Shown here: positions 29,901 through 37,696 of the stretch, one piece after another
Numbering within the stretch: position 1 is the first letter of the stretch
Layout: each line of letters starts with the position of its first letter
Source: Cladorhizidae sp. MBARI D1340-BT2
Lineage: Eukaryota; Porifera; Demospongiae; Poecilosclerida; Cladorhizidae
NCBI GenBank assembly: GCA_028752905.1
Contig: JAQNBH010000073.1
Coordinates: 204,859-268,858, forward strand
DNA: 64,000 bases
Reading direction: 5' to 3'
The notes under the pieces: model-generated
Told to the model about the DNA's origin: nothing
Seen by the model: the letters and a program-made list of their open reading frames with translations, nothing else
The model's database searches: none
Position numbers and translations under genes: made by a program

Positions 29901-32091
29901 TAGAGCATCTAGTCATTATTCCTTGATGAAGGCTAGAGCATCTAGTCATTATTCCTGATGAAGGCTAGAGCAACTAGTCATTATTCCTGATGAAGGCTAG
30001 AGCATCTAGTCATTATTCCTTGATGAAGGCTAGAGCATCTAGTCATTATTCCTGATGAAGGTTAGAGCATCTAGTCATTATTCCTGATGAAGGCTAGAGC
30101 ATCTAGTCATTATTCCTGATGAAGGCTAGAGCATCTAGTCATTATTCCAGATGAAGGTTAGAGCATCTAGTCATTATTACTTGATGAAGGCTAGAGCATC
30201 TAGTCATTATTCCTGATGAAGGCTAGAGCATCTAGTCATTATTCCTGATGAAGGCTAGAGCATCTAGTCATTATTCCTTGATGAAGGCTAGAGCATCTAG
30301 TCATTATTCCTGATGAAGGCTAGAGCATCTAGTCATTATTCCAGATGAAGGTTAGAGCATCTAGTCATTATTCCTTGATGAAGGCTAGAGCATCTAGTCA
30401 TTATTCCTGATGAAGGCTAGAGCATCTAGTCATTATACCTGATGAAGGCTAGAGCATCTAGTCATTATTCCTTGATGAAGGCTAGAGCATCTAGTCATTA
30501 TTCCTGATGAAGGCTAGAGCATCTGGTCATTATTCCTGATGAAGGCTAGAGCATCTAGTCATTATTCCAGATGAAGGTTAGAGCATCTAGTCATTATTCC
30601 TTGATGAAGGCTAGAGCATCTAGTCATTATTCCTGATGAAGGCTAGAGCATCTAGTCATTATTCCTGATGAAGGCTAGAGCATCTAGTCATTATTCCTTG
30701 ATGAAGGCTAGAGCATCTAGTCATTATTCCTGATGAAGGCTAGAGCATCTAGTCATTATTCCTGATGAAGGCTAGAGCATCTAGTCATTATTCCTGATGA
30801 ATGCTAGAGCATCTAGTCATTATTCCAGATGAAGGTTAGAGCATCTAGTCATTATTCCTTGATGAAGGCTAGAGCATCTAGTCATTATTCCTGATGAAGG
30901 CTAGAGCATCTAGTCATTATTCCTGATGAAGGCTAGAGCATCTAGTCATTATTCCTGATGAAGGCTAGAGCATCTAGTCATTATTCCTGATGAAGGCTAG
31001 AGCATCTAGTCATTATTCCTGATGAAGGCTAGAGCATCTAGTCATTATTCCAGATGAAGGTTAGAGCATCTAGTCATTATTCCTTGATGAAGGCTAGAGC
31101 ATCTAGTCATTATTCCTGATGAAGGCTAGAGCATCTAGTCATTATTCCTGATGAAGGTTAGAGCATCTAGTCATTATTCCTGATGAAGGCTAGAACATCT
31201 AGTCATTATTCCTGATGAAGACTAGAGCATCTAGTCATTATTCCAGATGAAGGTTAGAGTATCTAGTCATTATTCCTGATGAAGGTTAGAGCATCTAGTC
31301 ATTATTCCTGATGAAGGCTAGAGCATCTAGTCATTATTCCAGATGAAGGTTAGAGCATCTAGTCATTATTCCTTGATGAAGGCTAGAGCATCTAGTCATT
31401 ATTCCTGATGATGGCTAGAGCATCTAGTCATTATTCCTGATGAAGGCTAGAGCATCTAGTCATTATTCCTGATGAAGGCTAGAGCATCTAGTCATTATTC
31501 CAGATGAAGGTTAGAGCATCTAGTCATTATTCCTTGATGAAGGTTAGAGCATCTAGTCATTATTCCTTGATGAAGGCTGGAGCATCTAGTCATTATTCCT
31601 GATGAAGGCTAGAGCATCTAGTCATTATTCCTGATGAAGGCTAGAGCATCTAGTCATTATTCCAGATGAAGGTTAGAGCATCTAGTCATTATTCCTTGAT
31701 GAAGGTTAGAGCATCTAGTCATTATTCCTTGATGAAGGTTAGAGCATCTAGTCATTATTCCTTGATGAAGGCTGGAGCATCTAGTCATTATTCCTGATGA
31801 AGGCTAGAGCATCTAGTCATTATTCCTGATGAAGGCTAGAGCATCTAGTCATTATTCCAGATGAAGGTTAGAGCATCTAGTCATTATTCCTTGATGAAGG
31901 TTAGAGCATCTAGTCATTATTCCTGATGAAGGCTAGAGCATCTAGTCATTATTCCTTGATGAAGGCTGGAGCATCTAGTCATTATTCCTGATGAAGGCTA
32001 GAGCATCTAGTCATTATTCCTGATGAAGGCTAGAGCATCTAGTCATTATTCCAGATGAAGGTTAGAGCATCTAGTCATTATTCCTGATGAA

Positions 32092-32096
32092 GGTTA
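32092..32096. repeat. Target-site duplication, left copy (GGTTA)
   Basis: GGTTA directly left of the element is repeated at its right end. Both copies belong to the satellite linker GAAGGTTA, so removing the element and one copy yields an uninterrupted m4 monomer. A 5-bp duplication suits Ty3/Gypsy integrases. AGGTT is equally possible if the boundary is moved one base. Confidence 0.85.
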
Positions 32097-32289
32097 TAGT
32101 TAAGTGCAATGCACCATCTCGATGTCAGATCAAGAGGATAAATATAGTCATCATCTGCATCAGATGCGTACATCAATTGAGTGTGTGTCATGGGGCATGC
32201 GCGAGGTAAGGGGTCATCAATCGGGTGAAGGGCCGTACGTAGTGATATGCATATACAGGTATGGGCTAGGTAAGAGTGAGTATTGTCTA
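32097..32289 (-). repeat. 3' LTR (downstream LTR in element orientation)
   Basis: Second copy of the 193-bp LTR, offset by 5,402 bp from the first, with a single difference (32,189 C versus 37,591 T). The polypurine tract abuts its upstream end on the minus strand. The open frame that reads through it on the plus strand, from 32,104, is fortuitous: its first 62 residues recur in the other LTR with one substitution and then run out into whatever flanks the LTR. Confidence 0.94.
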
Positions 32290-32300
32290 TCTCCCCCCAA
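32290..32300 (-). promoter_or_regulatory. Polypurine tract
   Basis: On the minus strand TTGGGGGGAGA ends exactly where the 3' LTR begins (TAGACAATA). This is the expected RNase H-resistant primer for second-strand DNA synthesis, and its position supports the LTR boundary at 32,289. The 22 nt between it and the pol stop hold nothing recognisable. Confidence 0.88.
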
Positions 32301-32322
32301 GTCCTACGTCAGGGGGACTGTG

Positions 32323-35300
32323 TTAGGTTGACCGTTGTCCGTAGCGTATGATCGGCTTAGGCCCTCTCTTGCTGCGTCTGGGTCCAGGAACAGGAGTAGG
32401 GGTTGTGGAGAAGGAGAGGTTCGGGATCTTCGCCAGGTTCTTCAGGTTGGTTTGGATTGGGCTATGGGGGGGTGTCGGGGTACCGGCAACGGAGGCGTAA
32501 GAACCAGCAGCTCTCACAACACCCGCTGGTGGCTGCCAGCTTGGAGTTGGTGCTGGGGGTCCCATCGGTGTCGTTGCGCTCATCGGAGGACGCATCGGTG
32601 TCGCAGAGCTCATCGGAGACAGGGGGTGGATCTGGGGTTGGATAAGGGTATGGGGTAAAATGGATGGAGCTGGTGTTGGTGGCAGTGGCTGTTGTGAAGG
32701 GAGGAGGTGTTCCGGCAGTCGCCGTTTGAGCGGGTCGTCTGGTGTCGTCGGAGTGGTGACCTGTTTACGTAGGAAGCGACGGTTGCGCATTGTTAGTCTG
32801 CCGTTGCCGTCCATTCTCACTTGGTACTGGTGGTACTGGAGCACCTCGATGATCACTCCTGTTTTGTCCCACTTCGTTGGGTGACGGCCTGTTTGGTTCT
32901 GTACAAAAACCTTGTCACCACAACGAAGGGGGGAGAGGCCGCCGGAGTGCTCGTCCCATCTTGCTCGGCCGAGAGATTGGCGGTGGGCTAGTGCCTTGTC
33001 TCTGATTTGCAGGCGCGAGTCCATGTTCCTTGGCTGTCGCAGCCTTGCTGGGATTCCGGGGAGCAGGTCCCTGATGGGTCGGCCGTAAAGGCATATGGCC
33101 GGCGACATCCTCGTATCAGGGCTGGGGCAGTTTCTGTAGAGGAGTAGAGCTTTAAAGAAGGCCGATTGGAGGGAGCCCCCAGGGCCGGTGTTGCCCGATA
33201 TAAGGCGCTTCATGGTCTTGACAGCGGTCTCCGCTCGGTTGTTAGCGTGTGGGTGGTACGCTGAGGATACCCTATGGTGAACGCCCCAGGTGGATAGGAG
33301 CTCTCTTGTGGAGTGTGCGGCAAACTCTGGCCCGCCATCCGACGTCAGGGTGTCGGGTATGCCATAAGTTGCAAAAGTGTCCCTGAGTATGGTGGCAAGG
33401 CCTGTGGCCCCATTGGTGGCCGGGGCGACGATGGGCCAGCCAGAGTACCGGTCGACCAGCACCAGGTATGCGGATCCCTCGTGGTGGAAGAAATCCGCAC
33501 AGAGGTGCTGGAAGGGGTACTCTGGTTCCTCCGGTGTGATCGAGGGCATCGCTGGCTGGGATGGGGCGTTGGCGTTGCATGTGGGACAGCTGTTTCTTGT
33601 AGCTAATATATCAGTGGTTAGGCCTGGCCAGTACAGTGATGAGGTTGCCCGTGCTGTCATCCCGCTGGTGCCCTGGTGCGCCGCATGGAGGGCTGCAAGG
33701 CATGTTGGTTGTAGGGCGGCAGGAATGATGACACGTTCTCCGTAACAGATGACACCGTCGATGATGGAGAGGTTGTCTATGATTGGGTAGTATGCCCGGA
33801 TGGCAGCTGGTAACATGTGCCGGGATTCTGGGGGTCCTTCCTCAACATAGTACATGAGGTCCTGCATTGTCGAGTCGGCCGTGGTGGCGATTTGGAGCTG
33901 CTCCCAGCTCACAGGGATTGTTGTGATGGCTGAGCAGATTGCGTGGTGTAGGCCGTCGTCCTCGATGGGCTGAGTGGGGGCGCAGTGGATTGCCTCGTTG
34001 GCTGAGTCCTGGCTTCCTGGGCAGGCAGGGCTGGGTGCTGGGATGTCATCTAGGAGGTGGAGTCGTGGTGGTGTTCGGGTCCCGGATGGGTGGCGTGAGA
34101 GGGCATCGCTGGTGTGATTCCTTACGCCAGGGATGTACACCATCCGGAACCTGTACCGGAGCGTCTTCTCCTTGATATTGCGGAGGCGTGGGTTTGGTAT
34201 GTCCTCGAGGCAGCGATCACCAAATAGCTTCAGCAGTGGCTTGTGGTCCACTGCTACAACGAGGTCGCTGCACCCGAGGACGAAGTGGCGGGCCTTGTCC
34301 AAGGCATCGGCTACCGCCAGGGCTTCTCCCTCCACAGGGGCATATCGTGACTCAGCAGCATGGGTGAAGCGCGAGCCCACCAGGGGGATGCGCCAACCAT
34401 CACGGCAGCAGAACAAGTCACGGGATGGGCACTGGCAGTGTTTCTGGAACAGCCAGAACCCGATCCCGTCCTTGCTCCAGTCGGTCGCCAGGCAGGTTGG
34501 GCGGTCCTTGTCAAAGATTTCGACACCGACCCTGATGCGCTCGCAGATGTGATGTTTTGAGGTTGCAAAGGCTTTCTCCAGCTCGCTGGTCCATTCGAAG
34601 GGTGTAGATGGTTTCAGGAGAGCCCGGAATGGGAGCATTGAAGTCGTCATTGCAAAGGTGTAAGAAACCTGGTTCACAAGGCCAAACCAGGCACGTACGT
34701 CGGTGATGTTTACTGGGGTTGGAAAGTCAGTGATCGATTGGAGGTATTTGTCAGCGGGTCGTACCTCGGTTGGTGTGACGGTGAATCCGGCGAACTCGAC
34801 AGTGTCCTTGGCAAATCGGAATTTGCGTGGGTTTAGGGTGATGCCATTCACGGCACAGATGTGGAGCCACTCAGTCGCCTGATGGAATGCTCCCGTGATG
34901 TCGTCCGACCAGAGCAGTGCATCGTCGATGCACTTGGTCTTAGACACCACGTTGGCGCCGAGGGCATCGTACCTGGCCGTGTAGGCATCACCCGAGGCGA
35001 TGTAGCCTTGGGGGGCGGTTAGATATCTGTATCTGCCCCATGGGGTAATGAATGTTGTGAAATGCCGATCTCTCTCGTTGAGTGCTACGGAGTGGTAGCC
35101 ATTCCACGCGTCGAAAATGGTCTTCTTGGTTTTGCATGGAATGGCCCGAGCCTGGTGGAATGGAGATGGGCAGTGATGGGTCTCGCGCGTGGCGTGCTGG
35201 TTTAGGGGTTGAAAATTGATGGTCCTCCTGAGCGACCCGTTCTTCTTGGTGCAAATCACCATGCGGTGGCACCAAGTGACGGGCGTGCCCAGGGGGACCT

Positions 35301-36558
35301 TCTCCAACACGCCAAGGCGGACGTCCCGGTCAAGACCGGCCTTCACCTCATCCTGCCAGTGGATGGGGATGGCGATGGGATTGTGGCAAGGCTTGGGGAT
35401 GGCGGTGGGGTCGATGCTCAGGGATAAGGGGGGTCCAGACTTCATTGGGAGGGGCTGGTGCTCACAGACGTTGAACGCACTCGCTGAGTATAGTTCCAGC
35501 AAGTGACGCTCAAGTCTGTGGCGGTTTTCCTCGGTGCCGGGGAAGGGCAGGGAGGAGGGTCTGTCTGGGGGGGGTGCCCTGGTTGGGCATGAGCAAGGTC
35601 TGAGGGGGGTGGGTGCAGTGTGCCTCACCATGGGTGGAGTAGTGGTATGGGGTCCTGGAAGTTTGGCCTGCAGGTCCGCTGTGGTGTTCATCTGGGGAGG
35701 TCTGGGCACATGATGGATGGGTCTGGTCTGCAGGTCATCAGTTCTGGTCAGCAGGTTCTCAGGTCTGGTCAGCAGGTCCTGGGCTGGTGACAGTGGCTGA
35801 TCAGGGGTCGCCCATGTATTCGTGCCGTTTCCCGAAGGTGGCGTCGACGTACAGAGGGGGAACCCCTTAGCGATCAGCCCAAGGTCATAGCAGGTGGCCA
35901 GGCTCAGGTATAGCTTGGTGGCCAGAGGGCAAAAGTAGACCATCTGCCTGGTCTCTCGAATGGTGTGGCAAGACTTGATCCGTAGGAGGGCAGCCCCGAT
36001 GATGGGGAGGGCATTGCCACTTGCTGATGACATGGAGAGGGTGGCCGGGATGAGGTCGTGGGGGCGGAGGTGGAGTTCGCGCATCAGGAGGGGTCCAGCC
36101 AGACAGCTTTGGCAGCCAGTGTCGGCCAGGGCAGTTGTGGTCAGGTTGTGGCGCTCTTCCCTCAAGGTGTGGCCATGGGCCCGGTAGTCTGCCTTGTAAG
36201 TCGAGACCTTCACCTGCATATTCGGTTGGGGTGGAGATCGACGTTGCACCCAGGTGTTAGTGGACGAGTCCCATGACTGGTGTGGTAGTGAGCCCTCGGA
36301 TAGTGTGTTGGTTTCCTCCGTGATGGCACTCTCCTGCTCGGCCTGCTTTTGCCAGCAGAGGTGGGCATAATGGTTGGTGCGGCCACAGGACGAGCAGGTG
36401 GAGCCAAAGGCCGGGCATTGGGTGCGCCTGATGGCCGTTCGTGCTCTCTCCCCGTGGCCTTGGTTGCCACAAAAGCAGCATGTGGCCTTTGGGTTAGTGG
36501 GCGGCCTGCCGGTGTTGGGTTGCCCTTTGTGTGGGATGGGCTGGTTCCTTGGTGGTGG
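32323..36558 (-). CDS. pol: Gag zinc knuckles plus Pol polyprotein (protease, RT, RNase H, integrase)
   Basis: 1,411 codons open, residues counted from the first codon after TAG; no ATG leads it, so it would be made as a Gag-Pol fusion. Zinc knuckles: C27/C28-C30-H35-C48, then canonical C55-x2-C58-x4-H63-x4-C68. Aspartic protease: ALADTG (D146). A proline-rich linker follows. Reverse transcriptase about 383-603: IFDAWNGYHS (D483), then CIDD box (D545, D546). RNase H about 683-823: TDWSKDGIGFWL (D693), VEGEAL (E745), AVDHKPL (D771), HTSDALSRH (D818). Integrase about 948-1268: H958, H961, C991, C994 zinc site; catalytic D1022, D1074, E1110 with D,D35E spacing; then a module with KWDKTGVIIEV and RNRRFLRK resembling a GPY/F-type end. 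The last about 140 residues are Pro/Ser/Thr-rich. Every catalytic residue I looked for is present and there is no internal stop or frameshift. The domain order gives Ty3/Gypsy. TAA stop is 22 nt before the polypurine tract. Confidence 0.95.
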   Translation of the reverse strand, partial: PPPRNQPIPHKGQPNTGRPPTNPKATCCFCGNQGHGERARTAIRRTQCPAFGSTCSSCGRTNHYAHLCWQKQAEQESAITEETNTLSEGSLPHQSWDSSTNTWVQRRSPPQPNMQVKVSTYKADYRAHGHTLREERHNLTTTALADTGCQSCLAGPLLMRELHLRPHDLIPATLSMSSASGNALPIIGAALLRIKSCHTIRETRQMVYFCPLATKLYLSLATCYDLGLIAKGFPLCTSTPPSGNGTNTWATPDQPLSPAQDLLTRPENLLTRTDDLQTRPIHHVPRPPQMNTTADLQAKLPGPHTTTPPMVRHTAPTPLRPCSCPTRAPPPDRPSSLPFPGTEENRHRLERHLLELYSASAFNVCEHQPLPMKSGPPLSLSIDPTAIPKPCHNPIAIPIHWQDEVKAGLDRDVRLGVLEKVPLGTPVTWCHRMVICTKKNGSLRRTINFQPLNQHATRETHHCPSPFHQARAIPCKTKKTIFDAWNGYHSVALNERDRHFTTFITPWGRYRYLTAPQGYIASGDAYTARYDALGANVVSKTKCIDDALLWSDDITGAFHQATEWLHICAVNGITLNPRKFRFAKDTVEFAGFTVTPTEVRPADKYLQSITDFPTPVNITDVRAWFGLVNQVSYTFAMTTSMLPFRALLKPSTPFEWTSELEKAFATSKHHICERIRVGVEIFDKDRPTCLATDWSKDGIGFWLFQKHCQCPSRDLFCCRDGWRIPLVGSRFTHAAESRYAPVEGEALAVADALDKARHFVLGCSDLVVAVDHKPLLKLFGDRCLEDIPNPRLRNIKEKTLRYRFRMVYIPGVRNHTSDALSRHPSGTRTPPRLHLLDDIPAPSPACPGSQDSANEAIHCAPTQPIEDDGLHHAICSAITTIPVSWEQLQIATTADSTMQDLMYYVEEGPPESRHMLPAAIRAYYPIIDNLSIIDGVICYGERVIIPAALQPTCLAALHAAHQGTSGMTARATSSLYWPGLTTDILATRNSCPTCNANAPSQPAMPSITPEEPEYPFQHLCADFFHHEGSAYLVLVDRYSGWPIVAPATNGATGLATILRDTFATYGIPDTLTSDGGPEFAAHSTRELLSTWGVHHRVSSAYHPHANNRAETAVKTMKRLISGNTGPGGSLQSAFFKALLLYRNCPSPDTRMSPAICLYGRPIRDLLPGIPARLRQPRNMDSRLQIRDKALAHRQSLGRARWDEHSGGLSPLRCGDKVFVQNQTGRHPTKWDKTGVIIEVLQYHQYQVRMDGNGRLTMRNRRFLRKQVTTPTTPDDPLKRRLPEHLLPSQQPLPPTPAPSILPHTLIQPQIHPLSPMSSATPMRPPMSATTPMGPPAPTPSWQPPAGVVRAAGSYASVAGTPTPPHSPIQTNLKNLAKIPNLSFSTTPTPVPGPRRSKRGPKPIIRYGQRST
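32554..32613 (-). repeat. Two 30-bp tandem repeats in the pol C-terminal tail
   Basis: The proline-rich tail encodes MSSATPMRPP followed by MSATTPMGPP, an imperfect 30-bp duplication in frame. It lies downstream of the integrase module, in low-complexity sequence without recognisable function. Confidence 0.75.
35716..35778 (-). repeat. Three 21-bp tandem repeats inside pol linker
   Basis: Between protease and reverse transcriptase the frame encodes three successive seven-residue units, DLLTRPE, NLLTRTD and DLQTRPI, from imperfect 21-bp repeats. They lie in a proline-rich, probably unstructured linker, where in-frame repeat slippage is tolerated. Confidence 0.8.
36355..36480 (-). other. Nucleocapsid zinc-knuckle region
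   Basis: The frame that continues into pol encodes CCFCGNQGH, then a basic spacer, then CPAFG and C-SS-C-GRTN-H-YAHL-C. The second unit is a textbook CCHC knuckle that would bind the packaged RNA; the first has Cys and His but its fourth ligand is displaced to the Cys of CPAFG. The knuckles lie after both stops, so a Gag ending at TGA would lack its RNA-binding end. A 148-residue frame (36,210-36,656) overlaps here but shows none of these motifs and is a shadow. Confidence 0.88.
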
Positions 36559-36591
36559 CTACAGGCGGTTTGGTTTGCTGGTGGGGTCTCA
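36559..36591 (-). other. Two in-frame stops (TGA, TAG) separating gag from pol
   Basis: Reading the gag frame past its end gives ATC TGA (36,589-36,591), nine sense codons, then CTG TAG (36,559-36,561), and then a frame that stays open to 32,323. No shift of frame is needed to connect gag to pol. Each stop could come from a sense codon (CGA, CAG) by one C-to-T transition, which favours decay of a once continuous gag-pol frame. Programmed readthrough, as known for gammaretroviral UAG, is the alternative, but two consecutive readthrough stops would be unusual. Confidence 0.9.
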
Positions 36592-37383
36592 GATGGATGA
36601 TCGTGGGGTGGGTGGGCGCTGTTGTTGCCTGTAACCACTCCGGAGGGCATCTTCATGGTCAGCCTCCTCGTCGATAATAAGGTTTGCCAAGGTGGGTGTC
36701 GTAATGGTGACCGCGGACCGCTTGCCCGCGGCCCTCACCTCAACAAATCTTATTGTCTCCTCCACGGTCATGGCCTGGTTGGTGTCTTTGAGGAGGTCCT
36801 CCTGGATGTCTGGGTCAGCGAGACCAACGCAGAGCTGATCTGCGACCCTCTGTTCCCCCTGGTTATTTACCACGTCGCAACCCGAGCATTTCTTGACGAA
36901 CATGCAGACTTCCGCTTGGCCGCGGAGCCTGGCAGCAAAGGAACGGATGGGCTCCCCCCGGTCCTGGACCATTCTGGAGAGCGCAACACGGGCGACCTTC
37001 GGGTTTTCCTCCCGGACAGCGAGGGATTTGATGGCTACCAGGAGGTCTGCTTCGGTATGCTCCTCTATAGGTAAGGGGCCCACAATGTTCCGTGTGACGT
37101 CACGTCTCAGCTTGGAATCTAAGCACTCCAGCAGTTGGATTGCCACGTCGGGGCCAGCCAGATGCACGGCGAGGGAGTAGGCCCTCCATCTGGTTAAGAA
37201 ATAGTGCCACCCCTCAGTGGTCCCTCCTGCTGTGATCTCTGGGCGGCGGACAGGCGTTGGTTTAGTCCTGGCAGCTTGACTATGAACCAGCATGTGGCCA
37301 TTCAGTAGGGCGGCCACCACTACTGGGGGCGTCCCATCCGGTGTGGCAAAGTCGCAGCCCGGGTAGGGGCAGTTCACTGCCAT
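36589..37383 (-). CDS. gag: Gag polyprotein, matrix/capsid part, ending at an in-frame TGA
   Basis: 264 codons from ATG at 37,383. Gag builds the cytoplasmic virus-like particle in which the element's RNA is reverse transcribed. Near the N-terminus is a C2H2-like finger: CPYPGC (C5, C10) then H30 and H34 in GHMLVH. A middle region with WHYFLTRWRAY followed by a leucine-rich, helix-like stretch (LAGPDVAIQLLECLD) resembles the retrotransposon Gag fold. The C-terminal part is charged and then Gln/Pro-rich, ending RPPTPRSSI. The zinc knuckles expected at the end of Gag are not in this frame segment; they lie in the same frame after two stops. I chose this ATG because it precedes the finger by four residues, has G at +4, and the only upstream alternative is a GTG. 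Assignment to Gag rests on position and fold-like pattern rather than strong motif identity. Confidence 0.87.
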   Translation of the reverse strand: MAVNCPYPGCDFATPDGTPPVVVAALLNGHMLVHSQAARTKPTPVRRPEITAGGTTEGWHYFLTRWRAYSLAVHLAGPDVAIQLLECLDSKLRRDVTRNIVGPLPIEEHTEADLLVAIKSLAVREENPKVARVALSRMVQDRGEPIRSFAARLRGQAEVCMFVKKCSGCDVVNNQGEQRVADQLCVGLADPDIQEDLLKDTNQAMTVEETIRFVEVRAAGKRSAVTITTPTLANLIIDEEADHEDALRSGYRQQQRPPTPRSSI

Positions 37384-37479
37384 GAGGGTGGTGGGCAGTA
37401 ATTGGGATTTCGACACTGGACGATCCCCTAGCCAGTACTTTTACCGGTGGAGTCTCTAGCAACTATCAAACGCTACGCT
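37384..37479 (-). other. Leader between primer-binding region and gag
   Basis: About 96 nt of untranslated leader on the minus strand. It contains no ATG in the gag frame before 37,383; a GTG 33 nt upstream of that ATG is in frame but is an unlikely eukaryotic start. No further motif is recognised. Confidence 0.7.
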
Positions 37480-37498
37480 CACTGAATTGATGTACGCA
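37480..37498 (-). promoter_or_regulatory. Primer-binding region, probably self-primed (complementary to the element's own LTR)
   Basis: Immediately after the 5' LTR the minus strand reads TGCGTACATCAATTCAGTG. This does not start with TGG, as a site for a tRNA 3' CCA end would. Instead it is complementary in 18 of 19 positions to CACTCAATTGATGTACGCA in the LTR (plus 37,567-37,585; also present in the 3' LTR). The pair would form a hairpin with a loop of about 66-68 nt. The fission yeast Tf1 element is known to prime reverse transcription by folding its RNA 5' end onto a site next to the LTR; the arrangement here matches that design. The assignment as primer site is inference; the complementarity is read directly. 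Confidence 0.75.
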
Positions 37499-37691
37499 TA
37501 GTTAAGTGCAATGCACCATCTCGATGTCAGATCAAGAGGATAAATATAGTCATCATCTGCATCAGATGCGTACATCAATTGAGTGTGTGTTATGGGGCAT
37601 GCGCGAGGTAAGGGGTCATCAATCGGGTGAAGGGCCGTACGTAGTGATATGCATATACAGGTATGGGCTAGGTAAGAGTGAGTATTGTCTA
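37499..37691 (-). repeat. 5' LTR (upstream LTR in element orientation)
   Basis: 193-bp direct repeat, identical to the 3' LTR except at 37,591 (T here, C at 32,189). It should supply the promoter and, in the other copy, the RNA 3' end. Reading on the minus strand, a TATA-like TATATGCATA lies around 37,655, within a 10-bp palindrome ATATGCATAT. No AATAAA signal is visible on the minus strand. If the primer-binding complement marks the RNA 5' end, transcription would begin near 37,585, making U3 about 106 bp and R-U5 about 87 bp; this is inference. The LTR is short for a Gypsy element. Confidence 0.94.
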
Positions 37692-37696
37692 GGTTA
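37692..37696. repeat. Target-site duplication, right copy (GGTTA)
   Basis: Second copy of the 5-bp duplication, followed by AGAGCATCTAGTC of the interrupted monomer. That first monomer carries a private T-to-A change (CAATATT for CATTATT at about 37,710-37,715). Confidence 0.85.

Larger units (their letters stand above)
1..32096. repeat. Satellite array, left part (32/33-bp monomer, higher-order organised)
   Basis: The whole stretch is head-to-tail copies of a 32-bp monomer: core GAGCATCTAGTCATTATTCC, then a linker such as TGATGAAGGCTA. A 33-bp form has one extra T in the linker. Dividing length by about 32.3 gives roughly 990 monomers. The core seldom varies (AATCATT, GTCGTT, GCACC, GTATC are occasional); most variation is in the linker, which defines recurrent types. 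The consensus has about 41% GC and no CpG; CpG appears only in rare variants such as AACGCT. Every reading frame is closed quickly by stops because 32 is not a multiple of 3. There is no unique sequence in these 32 kb and hence no gene. The left edge is cut by the window. Centromeric, pericentromeric or heterochromatic location is plausible for such an array but not shown by sequence. Confidence 0.98.
32097..37691 (-). mobile_element. Full-length Ty3/Gypsy-type LTR retrotransposon, minus strand
   Basis: The element is 5,595 bp with two 193-bp LTRs, a primer-binding region, gag, pol in protease - reverse transcriptase - RNase H - integrase order (the Gypsy/Metaviridae order; Copia has integrase first) and a polypurine tract. 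No env-like frame is present. It sits inside the satellite with a 5-bp target duplication. Ends are TAG...CTA rather than the usual TG...CA; because AGGTTA occurs on both sides, the exact boundary could shift by one base (32,096-37,690 with AGGTT duplicated). I prefer 32,097-37,691 because it gives symmetric ends and puts the primer-binding region directly against the LTR. GC content and CpG content are clearly higher than in the satellite. All enzymatic motifs are intact, but two stops separate gag from pol. Confidence 0.97.

Noticed and set aside
1..32096. Regular short repeats resembling a CRISPR array
   Set aside because: There are no unique spacers: the interval between conserved cores is itself one of a few repeated linkers, there is no cas gene, and the window holds a eukaryotic retrotransposon.
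32104..32331. 75-codon plus-strand frame in the 3' LTR, and a 63-codon one at 37,506-37,697
   Set aside because: Both start in the LTR and run into whatever lies next to it (pol 3' end or satellite); they run against the element's sense and share no protein feature.
36210..36656. 148-codon minus-strand frame bridging the gag end and pol start
   Set aside because: It is in a different frame from gag and pol. The zinc knuckles lie in the gag/pol frame, so this is not a frameshift-made nucleocapsid.
32335..37180. Many plus-strand frames of 70-150 codons under gag and pol
   Set aside because: These are antisense shadows of a GC-rich coding region; none shows a domain, while the minus strand has a full set of Gypsy motifs.
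37421..37434. TGGCTAGGGGATCG on the minus strand as a tRNA-type primer site
   Set aside because: It starts with TGG but lies about 65 nt beyond the LTR, whereas primer sites sit at or within a few bases of the LTR; I could not recognise a tRNA end in it.
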